Shown piece by piece: positions 27,148-35,332 of a stretch of 64,000 nucleotides of DNA; positions within the stretch are counted from its first letter, which is position 1; each line of letters opens with the position of its first letter. This DNA is from Rhodobium orientis (lineage in GTDB: Bacteria; Pseudomonadota; Alphaproteobacteria; Rhizobiales; Rhodobiaceae): NCBI RefSeq assembly GCF_003258835.1, contig NZ_NPEV01000022.1, positions 1 through 64,000 of the forward strand, written 5' to 3'. The translations under genes were made by a program, and so were the position numbers. Below the pieces are notes generated by a model. It ran no database searches. It worked only from the letters and a program-made list of their open reading frames with translations, and was not told the origin of the DNA.

Positions 27148-29460
27148 TCAGCGAAGCGCCCGGGCGGCCGCAACCGCGGCCTGGCCGAAGGCGAGGCCGC
27201 CATCATTGGCCGGCACCTCGCGCTGGGCCAGCACCGGCAGGCCGCAGCCGTCGAGTTCTTCCGCTACTTGCCGCATCAGCAGCGCGTTCTGGAAGACGCC
27301 GCCGGAAAGGGCGATGGCGCCAGCCGATATTTCGTCGGCTAATTTTTTGGCCAGTTGCGCAGTCGCGCGGGCGAGGCCGAGATGGAAGCGGGCGGAGATT
27401 TGGCCGGGGGGCATGCCGTCGGCAAGATCCGTTAAAAGCGCGTCCCACATCGGCACCGGGTCGAGGTGTCGAATGTTCCCGGCCTCGACGACCGCGAAGG
27501 GATAAGCGCGATCCGGGGATATCCCTGCGCCAAGTGCCTCCAGCTCCATCGCCGCCTCGCCTTCATAGGTCAGCCGATCGAAGGCCAACCCCAAGGCCGC
27601 ACCGACGGCATCGAACAGACGGCCGGTGGAGGAGGTCAGCGGGCTGTTGAGGCGGCGCTGCATGAGCACCCGAAGGTTGGCGACCGGCTTCTCGGAAAGA
27701 AGACCGGCAAGCGCGGATTTTCCGAGACGTTTTTGGGCGACGTCCCAGCCCATGGCGGTATCGAGCTGCGCAACCAGATTGCGCCAGGGCTCCCGGTTGG
27801 CGGCGTCGCCGCCGGCAAGCGGCACCGGCCTCAAACAGGCAAGGCGCGTGAAGCCGCTGTAGGTGGCAGCCAGGAATTCCCCGCCCCAGACCGTTCCGTC
27901 CGGCCCGTAGCCGAGGCCGTCGAGGGCGACGCCGAGGACCGGGGCACCGTCCGCCGGCCAGCCGTTTTCGGCCATGGCCGAGGCGATGTGGGCGTGGTGG
28001 TGCTGGACGCGGGTCAGCGGCACGCCGAGCCGTTCGGCCTCGGCTTCCGCGAACCGCGTGGCGCGATAGTCGGGGTGGAGGTCGGCGGCGACGATCTGCG
28101 GGCAGTGGTCGAAGAGGCGGGAATAGTCCTTTGCGGCTTTTTGAAATTCCCCAAAGGAAAGAGCGTCTTCCAGGTCGCCGAGGTGGTGGGAAAGAATCGC
28201 CGTTCCGGCGCGGGAAAGGCAGAGCGCGGACTTCAACTCACCTCCGAAGGCCGCGACCGGCGGCGCGGATTTGAAGCCCGGCGGCAGATCGAGGGACGCG
28301 GGCGCGTAGCCCCTCGCCCGGCGCAGCAACCGGATATCGCCGGAAACGATGCGCGCGACCGAGTCGTCGAGCCGCCGCGCGATCGGTCGGTCATGCATGA
28401 GGAACGCATCAACGAATGGGCCGAGCTTTGTCCCCGCCTCGTCGTTGCCGATGGCCTGGGGCTCGCCGGACCGGTTGCCGCTGGTCATGACGAGCGGACC
28501 GTCGACGGCCGCCATCAACAGCGCATGCAGCGGGGAATAGGGCAGCATCCAGCCGAGGACAGAAAGGCCCGGCGCCAGCGCGGGGGCAAGGGACCCAGCG
28601 GGGATATCGTCCGCCTTTTCAAGGAGCACGATGGGCGCGGCCGGGTCGTTCAGGAGCGCTTCTTCGGCCGGGGATAGGGCAGCATGACAACGGATCGCAT
28701 CCATGTCCGGGGCCATCAGGGCAAATGGTTTTTTCGGTCGCCGCTTACGCTCCCTGAGCAACCGGACCGCATCCTCGTTGGCGGCATCGCAGGCCAGATG
28801 AAAACCGCCGATACCCTTGATGCCAAGGATTTTCCCGGCACGCAGCAGCTTTGCGGCCGCGGCGATCGCATCGCCCTCGATCTCCACACCGTCTCGTTCC
28901 AGCCACAGGCGCGGGCCGCAGTCCGGGCAGGCAATCGGCTGGGCGTGGAAGCGCCGGTCGGCCGGGTCCTCGTATTCGGCACGGCAGGACGGGCACATGT
29001 CGAAGGCGCGCATCGTCGTCGACGCCCGGTCATAGGGGATGTTTTCCAGGATCGAAAAGCGCGGCCCGCAATGCGTGCAGTTGGCAAAGGCGTAGCGGTG
29101 GCGGCGCTCTTCGGGATCGAGGATTTCCGCATGGCAGGCCGGGCACATCGCGGCATCGGGCGTCGCGCCGGTGCGGGCGCTTGAGCGATCGGTCTCGACG
29201 ATGGAAAAGCCGGGTTGGACGGCGGTCCCTGCCAGCGGCGCGCGCTCGACGGTATCGATGTGGGCAAGCGGCGGCGGATTTTCTTTGATGGCCCCGACAA
29301 AGCCGTCGACATCGCCGGCAAAGGCCCGGATCAGCACCCCCTCGCCGTCATTGCGCACATCCCCGGAAATGCCGAACTCCGCGGCCAGCCGCCAGACGAA
29401 GGGCCGAAACCCGACCCCCTGCACCTGTCCGCGCACCCGGATTTTTTCAGCACCTGCCAA
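27148..29460 (-). CDS. hypF: Carbamoyltransferase HypF ([NiFe]-hydrogenase maturation)
   Basis: Makes thiocarbamate on HypE as the source of the CN ligands of [NiFe] hydrogenases. Of 770 residues, the acylphosphatase domain comes first (VRGQVQGVGFRPFVWRLAAE). Two Cys4 zinc fingers follow (CPACHAEILDP ... CTHCGPRFSI and CPSCRAEYEDP ... CPDCGPRLWL), then a YrdC-like domain (ILGIKGIGGFHLACDA, KRRPKKPFALM). The last domain is Kae1/HypF-like with the metal-binding HHHAHIASAMAENGW and a C-terminal LSGGVFQNALLM. Length and domain order are complete. No other hyp or hydrogenase gene is in the window. Confidence 0.96.
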   Translation of the reverse strand: MAGAEKIRVRGQVQGVGFRPFVWRLAAEFGISGDVRNDGEGVLIRAFAGDVDGFVGAIKENPPPLAHIDTVERAPLAGTAVQPGFSIVETDRSSARTGATPDAAMCPACHAEILDPEERRHRYAFANCTHCGPRFSILENIPYDRASTTMRAFDMCPSCRAEYEDPADRRFHAQPIACPDCGPRLWLERDGVEIEGDAIAAAAKLLRAGKILGIKGIGGFHLACDAANEDAVRLLRERKRRPKKPFALMAPDMDAIRCHAALSPAEEALLNDPAAPIVLLEKADDIPAGSLAPALAPGLSVLGWMLPYSPLHALLMAAVDGPLVMTSGNRSGEPQAIGNDEAGTKLGPFVDAFLMHDRPIARRLDDSVARIVSGDIRLLRRARGYAPASLDLPPGFKSAPPVAAFGGELKSALCLSRAGTAILSHHLGDLEDALSFGEFQKAAKDYSRLFDHCPQIVAADLHPDYRATRFAEAEAERLGVPLTRVQHHHAHIASAMAENGWPADGAPVLGVALDGLGYGPDGTVWGGEFLAATYSGFTRLACLRPVPLAGGDAANREPWRNLVAQLDTAMGWDVAQKRLGKSALAGLLSEKPVANLRVLMQRRLNSPLTSSTGRLFDAVGAALGLAFDRLTYEGEAAMELEALGAGISPDRAYPFAVVEAGNIRHLDPVPMWDALLTDLADGMPPGQISARFHLGLARATAQLAKKLADEISAGAIALSGGVFQNALLMRQVAEELDGCGLPVLAQREVPANDGGLAFGQAAVAAARALR

Positions 29461-29555
29461 ACGCCGCGATCCTTCCTCCCGCTCAGAGCGGCGATGCTAG
29501 CGGGCGGTGGTTCGGGGTCAAGTGGATCGATGGCTCGGCGGCAAATGCCGTGTAG

Positions 29556-29650
29556 GCCGCCCTGGATTGCTTCGCTACGCTCGCAATGACGGGTACGCTA
29601 GAGCTTTCAGCGTCATTGCGAGGAGGCCGAAAGGCCGACGCGGCAATCCA
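29556..29650. repeat. Intergenic palindromic repeat, family 1, copy 3
   Basis: Two facing half-elements: CCTGGATTGCTTCGCTACGC ... GCAATGACG at about 29559-29591 and CGTCATTGCGAGGAGGCC ... GCGGCAATCCA at 29611-29650. They can pair across the 19 bases between them. The copy at 55661-55755 has the same arrangement. It occupies most of the gap between hypF and the DUF2783 gene. Confidence 0.8.
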
Positions 29651-29682
29651 TAAAGCATTTCAACAGGTAAGGCGCAACAGGC

Positions 29683-29877
29683 CTACTCCCTCGCCTCCCC
29701 CGCCGCCAATGTGATCGCCTCCGCAAGCACATCGTTGTCTCCGATGTGGTTGGAGAGGATCAGGATCAGCTTTGCGTTCATGCGGTCGACGGCGTCGTCG
29801 GTAAGGTCGCGCTGGGCGTTGATCAAGGTCTCATAAAACCCGTCCGGGTCGGCAATGTTCGGCTTCAGATTAAGCAT
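29683..29877 (-). CDS. DUF2783 family small protein
   Basis: Protein of 64 residues (MLNLKPNIADPDGFYETLIN ... LSNHIGDNDVLAEAITLAAG). It matches in size and pattern the small DUF2783 proteins often encoded beside flavin monooxygenases of aromatic degradation. The ATG has a GAGGAGGGG ribosome site and starts 14 bases after the FAD-monooxygenase stop, so the two are co-transcribed. Its function is unknown; it may be an accessory protein of the monooxygenase. There are no Cys or metal motifs. Confidence 0.8.
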   Translation of the reverse strand: MLNLKPNIADPDGFYETLINAQRDLTDDAVDRMNAKLILILSNHIGDNDVLAEAITLAAGEARE

Positions 29878-29891
29878 TTTGTCCCCTCCTC

Positions 29892-31508
29892 TCAGTGCCT
29901 TTGCCCGGTGGCGCGGGCGAGCGCGGCGGCGATGCGGTCGGGGTCGAAGGTACGCCAGCGGCCGGCGACGTACTGGTCGGGGCGGATGAGGTAGACCGCG
30001 CCCTTCGCCCCGTCGTAGCGCTCGGTCAGCACACCCTTTTCGTCGACAATGTCCGTGCTGACCTCGATCACCGGCGCCTCGATCTCGCCGACGGCGATGG
30101 TCTTGCCGTGCGGCACGTCGCCGAAAACGACGATGGAAAAGCCCTCGCCGAGCGCGCGCAGGAACCAGTCGTCCTTTCCATCCTTATTTACCGGTGCATC
30201 GGCGCAGTTGGTGCCCGGTACCATGGCGCCCCTAAAATCGTCCTCATCCGGCGTGTTGAGCGGCGAATTGCAATAGGGCGTCGGCGTCGAGAGGCGGCCG
30301 CTGTTCACCAGGGGGCGGGCGAAGTCGTGGGTTTTGGCAAGGTCCAGCACGGCGTCGCGGAAGACGCGGCTCATGCGGTTCTTCGGGGTGATGAAGTCGG
30401 TGGAGCGGGCGGACGCCAGAAGGTTCTCGTCGGCAGCGAAGATGCGCTCGTCCTCATAGGAATCGATGAGGGACTCCGGCGCCAGCCCGTCGAGCACCAG
30501 CTTCAGCTTCCAGGTCAGGTTGTCGATGTCCTGGACGCCGGTGTTGGCGCCGCGCGCGCCGAAGGGCGAGACCTGGTGGGCGGCGTCACCGGCAAAGAGC
30601 ACCCTTCCGTGGCGGAACTTCTCCATGCGCCGGCAGGCGAACTGGTAGACCGACACCCATTCCAGCTCGAACTCGGTGTCCTCGCCGAGCATCGCCTTCA
30701 GGCGCGGCAGCACGTTCTCCGGCTTCTTTGCGTCCTCCGGGTCGGCGTCGCGGCCGAGCTGGAAGTCGATGCGCCAGACATTGTCGGACTGCTTGTGCAG
30801 CAGCACCGACTGGCCGCGGTGGAACGGCGGGTCGAACCAGAACCAGCGCTCGGTCGGGAAATCGGCCTTCATGACGACGTCCGCGATCAGAAACCTGTCC
30901 TCGAACACCTTGCCGGCGAAATCGGCGCCGACCATGCCGCGCATGTCGCTCCTGGCGCCGTCGCAGGCGATCACCCAATCCGCCTCCATGGCAAAGACGC
31001 CGTCGGGCGTCTCCACCTTCAGGACCGCGCGGTCGTCCGTCTGCTCCAGCCCGACGACCTTGTGCTTCCAGCGCAGATCGACGAGGTCGCTGGCCTCGCA
31101 CAGGGCCACCAGCTCTTCCTCCAGGTAATATTGCTGGAGGTTGATCATCGCCGGCATGTGGTGGTCGGCCTCCGGCAGGAGGTTGAAGCTATAGGCGAGG
31201 TCGTCGCCGAAGAAGACCTTGCCGACCTGCCAGCTCACGCCCTTTGCCACCAGTTTCTCGCCGCAGCCGAGCCGGTCCCAGATTTCCAGGGGCCGCTTGG
31301 CATAGCAGACGGCGCGCGAGCCGACCGAGACGGTGTTGTTGTCGTCGAGTAGCACGGCCGGGATGCCGCGGCGGGCGCAGTCCAGCGCGGCGGTGAGCCC
31401 GATCGGCCCGCCGCCGACGATCACCACCGGGTGGCGCCGCACGCGGCCGTCGCGCTGTTCGGCCGAGCAGATATAGTCGAATTCCGGGAATTCGTAGGTC
31501 TTGAGCAT
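29892..31508 (-). CDS. FAD-dependent aromatic monooxygenase (group A hydroxylase)
   Basis: Flavoprotein of 538 residues in the PheA/TfdB/MhpA-like group. Motifs: the FAD Rossmann fold VVIVGGGPIGLTAALDCARR, the DG region WVIACDGARSDMRGMVG, and the GD motif GRVLFAGDAAHQVSPFGARG followed by NTGVQDIDNL. A thioredoxin-like C-terminal domain appears after residue 420. Such enzymes hydroxylate phenolic or aromatic acids with NAD(P)H and oxygen; the substrate is unknown. The start has a GGGAGGAA ribosome site. A divergent MarR regulator and an inverted repeat lie upstream. Confidence 0.9.
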   Translation of the reverse strand: MLKTYEFPEFDYICSAEQRDGRVRRHPVVIVGGGPIGLTAALDCARRGIPAVLLDDNNTVSVGSRAVCYAKRPLEIWDRLGCGEKLVAKGVSWQVGKVFFGDDLAYSFNLLPEADHHMPAMINLQQYYLEEELVALCEASDLVDLRWKHKVVGLEQTDDRAVLKVETPDGVFAMEADWVIACDGARSDMRGMVGADFAGKVFEDRFLIADVVMKADFPTERWFWFDPPFHRGQSVLLHKQSDNVWRIDFQLGRDADPEDAKKPENVLPRLKAMLGEDTEFELEWVSVYQFACRRMEKFRHGRVLFAGDAAHQVSPFGARGANTGVQDIDNLTWKLKLVLDGLAPESLIDSYEDERIFAADENLLASARSTDFITPKNRMSRVFRDAVLDLAKTHDFARPLVNSGRLSTPTPYCNSPLNTPDEDDFRGAMVPGTNCADAPVNKDGKDDWFLRALGEGFSIVVFGDVPHGKTIAVGEIEAPVIEVSTDIVDEKGVLTERYDGAKGAVYLIRPDQYVAGRWRTFDPDRIAAALARATGQRH

Positions 31509-31555
31509 CGCTTCCTCCCGCGACGTCCGCGCTTTCCCGGCGCCGCTTATTATTA

Positions 31556-31569
31556 GTAACGATTGTTAC
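31556..31569. promoter_or_regulatory. Probable MarR operator
   Basis: Inverted repeat GTAAC-GATT-GTTAC in the gap between the divergent monooxygenase and MarR genes, 48 bases upstream of the monooxygenase start and within an AT-rich stretch likely to hold its promoter. Position and symmetry suggest that the adjacent MarR protein binds here. Confidence 0.6.
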
Positions 31570-31723
31570 CAGTTACCTTAGACAAATTCGAATATGCAAG
31601 TCAACGCGCGGCTTGAACGTCCCGCACCCCGCAGAATTCAGTTGCTTCCCGCCCCCTTTCCCAGGGCCACGGCCTATCGGCCGCGAATTGCCAATTCCAG
31701 CCGATTGTGACTATCCTGACGCC

Positions 31724-32224
31724 ATGCCGACGCAGGACGACGCTCCCGAGACCGCCGAGGCGCCTCCTGAGGCGTTGGGGGCGCTGTCGCTCGAACGCTT
31801 CATGCCGTACCGGCTGGCCGTGCTCGCCCACGAGGTCTCCGGCGCCGTCGCCCAACTCTATGGCGAGCGCTTCAACCTCTCGCGCGCCGAATGGCGGGTG
31901 CTGGCAGCGCTCGGCGAGCGCGGGGCGATGACGGCGCGCGAAATCTCCGACTACTCCACCCTCGACAAGATGCAGGTGAGCCGCGCCGTGAATCGGATGC
32001 TCGCCGAAAAGCTCGTCGCCGGCGGGCTGGACGCCGCCGACCGGCGTCGCAAAATCCTTCGGCTGACGAAGAAAGGCGAGACGCTTTTCGGCCGGATTTC
32101 GCCGCTGGCGCTCGCCCGCGAATCGTTCATCCTGTCGGCCTTGACGCCGGAGGAATTGCGAACATTTGACAAGGTTGTCGACAAGCTGATTCAAAAGGCG
32201 CGCGAATTGCAGCAATGGGGGTGA
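31724..32224 (+). CDS. MarR family transcriptional regulator
   Basis: Winged-helix regulator, 166 residues from the ATG at 31724 (MPTQDDAPETAEAPPEALGA). The frame is open from a TTG at 31613, but that part is Pro-rich and non-conserved. The DNA-binding region is NLSRAEWRVLAALGERGAMT, then AREISDYSTLDKMQVSRAVNRML, then the wing GLDAADRRRKILRLTKKGE. It is divergent from the FAD monooxygenase and most likely controls it in response to an aromatic ligand. Confidence 0.9.
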   Translation: MPTQDDAPETAEAPPEALGALSLERFMPYRLAVLAHEVSGAVAQLYGERFNLSRAEWRVLAALGERGAMTAREISDYSTLDKMQVSRAVNRMLAEKLVAGGLDAADRRRKILRLTKKGETLFGRISPLALARESFILSALTPEELRTFDKVVDKLIQKARELQQWG

Positions 32225-32294
32225 CCGGCAGGGGCTGGTCGGGGCGCTCCTTCGCGATTGATCGGACAATCCAGATCGGGAGGAACGGGAAACG

Positions 32295-33497
32295 ATGCGG
32301 CATATCCTTGTGAGCATGATGATCGGGGCGGTGCTGGCCGCCGCGCCGGCGACGGCGGATGCGGGCAGCCGGAATTGCCGGAACACCGGCAGCTTCGATC
32401 GCTGGATGGCGGACTTCAAGCGCGACGCGGCCGCGGCCGGCGTCTCCCAGCGCGCCATCGACAAGGGGCTGCGCGGCGTCGGCTTCAGCGCCAAGGTGGT
32501 CAAGCACGACCGCCGGCAGGTGGTTTTCTCGCAGACCTTCTCGAAATTCGCCGGCCGGATGGTCAACAACTACCGCCTCAAGACCGGCCGTAAGCTGATG
32601 AAGAAATATGCCGGCACATTCGACAGGATCGAGCAGCAATATGGCGTGCCGGCTCCGGTGATCACCGGCTTCTGGGGCCTTGAGACCGATTTCGGCGCCA
32701 ATACGGGCGACTTCCCGGTGCTGACGGCGCTGGCGACGCTCGCCTATGACTGCCGGCGGCCGGAGCTGTTCCGCCCGCAACTCATCGATGCGCTGAGGAT
32801 CGTGGAACGCGGCGACCTGCAGCCGAACCAGATGCTCGGCGCCTGGGCCGGCGAACTCGGCCAGACCCAGTTCCTCCCCTCCGACTACTACCATCGCGGC
32901 GTCGACTATGACGGCGACGGCAAGGTCAATCTGATAAAGAGCGTGCCGGACGTGCTGGCCTCGACGGCCAACCTCCTCGTCCACCACGGCTGGCGGCGCG
33001 GCCAGCCTTGGATGACCGAGGTGCGCGTGCCGACTAATCTGCCCTGGGATCAGGCCGACGTCACCATCAAGCACCCGCGCTCGCAATGGGCCGCCTGGGG
33101 CGTCACCCGCGCCAACGGCAAGCAGCTGCCGTCCGACGGGCTTGCCGCCTCGCTGCAACTGCCCATGGGGCGCAACGGCCCGGCCTTCCTCGTCTATCCG
33201 AACTTCGACATCTACCGGCAGTGGAACAAGTCGAACATCTACTCGACGACGGCGGCCTATTTCGCGACCCGGCTTGCCGGCGCCTCCAAGGTGCATCCCG
33301 GCAACGGCAGGGTCGCCTCGCTCAGCTACGACCAGATCAAGCAACTGCAGAGGAAGCTGAAGGCGCGCGGCTATGACGTCGGCGGCGTCGACGGCTTCAT
33401 CGGCCTGAAGACGCGGGCCGCCGTCAAGGACATGCAGTTGAAGCTCGGCCTGCCGGCGGATTCCTTCCCGACGCCGGACCTGTTGAACCGGCTCTAG
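32295..33497 (+). CDS. Lytic murein transglycosylase with C-terminal peptidoglycan-binding domain
   Basis: MltB-family enzyme of 400 residues. The signal peptide ends near ATADA, the catalytic Glu is at about residue 130 in FWGLETDFGANTGD, and groove motifs ALATLAYDCRRPELFRP and WAGELGQTQFLPSDYYHRGV follow. A C-terminal PG_binding_1 domain (about residues 335-400) includes QLQRKLKARGYDVGGVDGFI and TRAAVKDMQLKLGLP. It is closely related in its catalytic half to the shorter protein at 21078-21902. The ATG has a GGGAGGAA region upstream, and an exported hydrolase gene starts three bases after its stop. Confidence 0.94.
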   Translation: MRHILVSMMIGAVLAAAPATADAGSRNCRNTGSFDRWMADFKRDAAAAGVSQRAIDKGLRGVGFSAKVVKHDRRQVVFSQTFSKFAGRMVNNYRLKTGRKLMKKYAGTFDRIEQQYGVPAPVITGFWGLETDFGANTGDFPVLTALATLAYDCRRPELFRPQLIDALRIVERGDLQPNQMLGAWAGELGQTQFLPSDYYHRGVDYDGDGKVNLIKSVPDVLASTANLLVHHGWRRGQPWMTEVRVPTNLPWDQADVTIKHPRSQWAAWGVTRANGKQLPSDGLAASLQLPMGRNGPAFLVYPNFDIYRQWNKSNIYSTTAAYFATRLAGASKVHPGNGRVASLSYDQIKQLQRKLKARGYDVGGVDGFIGLKTRAAVKDMQLKLGLPADSFPTPDLLNRL

Positions 33498-33500
33498 ACG

Positions 33501-34436
33501 GTGCGGTTCGCAATACGTCCACTTTGGCGGAAGCCCGACCCGGGGGTCGTCCCCGGGCTTTTCGGGCTTGCGGTCGCGTTGCTTGTCGGTGTCGGCGGAC
33601 CGGCCGCGGCCGAGTACCAGCTAAAGCCGTTCAAGGACAAGCTCTTTGCCTATCCGGGCATTTTGGAGACAAAGGACGACGGGGCGTTCCTGCGCGTCGA
33701 CTATGACGAGGTGCGCGACCTCGACCAGCGCGACGCCATCAAGGAGCAGCGGGTCAAATCGGATTATGTCTCCCTGAAGCCGCGCTGGTCCGAGCAGACG
33801 CTGAAGTTCGAGGCCGGCGGGCGGACGATAAAATTCATCGCCACCGGCAAGACGCGCGATGCCCGCATGGCCGTCATCTACGTCCACGGCCAGGGCGGCA
33901 ACCGCTTCCAGGGCGCCAACGACTGGCGCTTCGGCGGCAATTTCAACCGCATCAAGAACCTGATGACCCGCAATGACGGGCTCTTCATCTCCACCGACTT
34001 CTCCGACTTCGGCACGCGCGGCAAGGACGAGGTCAAGCAGCTCATGAAGCTGGTCGCCGCCAACTCGCCGGGGGCGCCGATCTTCGTTGCCTGCGGCTCC
34101 ATGGGCGGCGCGATCTGCTGGCGACTGTCGGAGGACCCGGAGGCGGCAAAGCTCCTCGGCGGCCTCCTCTTCCTCGGCTCCATGTGGAACAACGACTTCT
34201 TCAAGATGCCGATGCTGACCGACAAGTCGCGCTGGGTGCCGATCTATTTCGGCCATGGCAGCGCCGACAGCGTGTTTCCCTGGGAAAGCCAGAAGGCATT
34301 CTTCGAAAAGATCCGCCGCGCGGCGCCCGGCTATCCCGTAAAATTCGTGCTGTTCGAGACCGGCAGCCACGGCACCCCGATCCGCATGACAGACTGGCGG
34401 GCGGTGCTGAACTGGATGTTGAGTGTGAACGGGTGA
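33501..34436 (+). CDS. Exported alpha/beta hydrolase
   Basis: Secreted or periplasmic serine hydrolase of 311 residues, starting at a GTG three bases after the transglycosylase stop, so probably co-translated. A signal segment (about residues 15-37) ends at PAAAE. The fold shows the HG oxyanion motif in VIYVHGQGGNRFQG, the nucleophile elbow ACGSMGGAICWRL, an Asp region HGSADSVFPWES and the catalytic His in ETGSHGTPIRM. Substrate unknown; linkage to the transglycosylase hints at an envelope role. Confidence 0.84.
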   Translation: MRFAIRPLWRKPDPGVVPGLFGLAVALLVGVGGPAAAEYQLKPFKDKLFAYPGILETKDDGAFLRVDYDEVRDLDQRDAIKEQRVKSDYVSLKPRWSEQTLKFEAGGRTIKFIATGKTRDARMAVIYVHGQGGNRFQGANDWRFGGNFNRIKNLMTRNDGLFISTDFSDFGTRGKDEVKQLMKLVAANSPGAPIFVACGSMGGAICWRLSEDPEAAKLLGGLLFLGSMWNNDFFKMPMLTDKSRWVPIYFGHGSADSVFPWESQKAFFEKIRRAAPGYPVKFVLFETGSHGTPIRMTDWRAVLNWMLSVNG

Positions 34437-34512
34437 GGGCTCACAGCATTCTTCTGGCCCACTTGCCCTGCGCGCAAGGCTCTTTCGCTAACTTTGCCAC
34501 CCCTCCGCGTCA

Positions 34513-34617
34513 CCACCGTGCTTGACACGGTGGTCCATGATGAGGAGCGGCAAGTTTCAACCTAATGGATTGAAATCAAGGGCACTATGGATTGCCGGGT
34601 CAAGCCCGGCAATGACG
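34513..34617. repeat. Composite palindromic element, family 2, copy 2
   Basis: Same layout and length (105 bases) as 22003-22107: a first palindrome with arms CCACCGTG / CACGGTGG around CTTGA, then TCCATGATG, a 57-base interior, ATGG, and a second palindrome with arms ATTGCCGGG / CCCGGCAAT followed by GACG. The two palindromes start 78 bases apart in both copies, while the interior differs moderately. It lies in the 361-base gap before the DsrE-family gene; I saw no gene in that gap, only an AT-rich probable promoter at about 34690-34735. Confidence 0.85.
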
Positions 34618-34797
34618 CGGGAGATGGTGGAAACGCCGGAGCGACATTGCACGTGCACTCCTTTTCTCGGACAAGAACCTTCGTTTCCCCCTCACGACAA
34701 AACGATTTCGATTTTTTCTATATGTCACTAAGCTTCCCCCATGGCGCCCGGAAAAAGAGGCGCCGGAAACGACAGACACCTGGGGAAGAAACGCACC

Positions 34798-35241
34798 ATG
34801 ACACTCAGCCTGAAGGCGGCGATGGCCGCCGCGATCCTCCTTGCCGCTGCTCAGCCCGGATTTGCCGCCGGCAAAACGCATAAGATCGCCGTCCATGTGG
34901 ACCAGTCGGACAAGACCGTCCTCAACATGGCGCTCAACAACGTCCAGAACCTGAAGAAATATTACGATGCGCAAGGCGATACCGCGATCATCGAGGTGGT
35001 CGCCTACGGGCCGGGCCTGACGATGCTGCGCGAGGACGCCAGTCCGGTGAAGGACCGCATCGAGACCATGAGCCTTGAGATCGATAACCTGACCTTTTCC
35101 GCCTGCGCCAACACGCAAGAAGCGATGAGCCGCAAGGCCGGCAAAGAGGTGGCCCTGATCGAGGAGGCGACCATCGTTCCCTCCGGCGTCGCCCGCCTCA
35201 TCGAGCTGCAGGAACAGGGCTACACCTATGTGAGGCCGTAG
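34798..35241 (+). CDS. Exported DsrE-family protein
   Basis: Small protein of 147 residues from the ATG at 34798; the frame upstream to 34741 lacks family features. A signal peptide (MTLSLKAAMAAAILLAAAQP, cleaved after GFAA) precedes a DsrE/DsrF-like fold: HKIAVHVDQSDKTVLNMALN, IIEVVAYGPGLTML and a conserved-position Cys in LTFSACANTQEAMSR. DsrE proteins transfer sulfur or bind thiols; exported forms have no established role. It lies before the caspase gene with about 90 bases between them and may be separate from that operon. Confidence 0.8.
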   Translation: MTLSLKAAMAAAILLAAAQPGFAAGKTHKIAVHVDQSDKTVLNMALNNVQNLKKYYDAQGDTAIIEVVAYGPGLTMLREDASPVKDRIETMSLEIDNLTFSACANTQEAMSRKAGKEVALIEEATIVPSGVARLIELQEQGYTYVRP

Positions 35242-35332
35242 CACCCCGCCGCAGAAGCCGTCCCGCCTTGCCCCTATGCCGGGAGCGTGTACCATTGCCG
35301 CCCCCGTTCTTGGTCCTTGCAGGGAGATGCCC

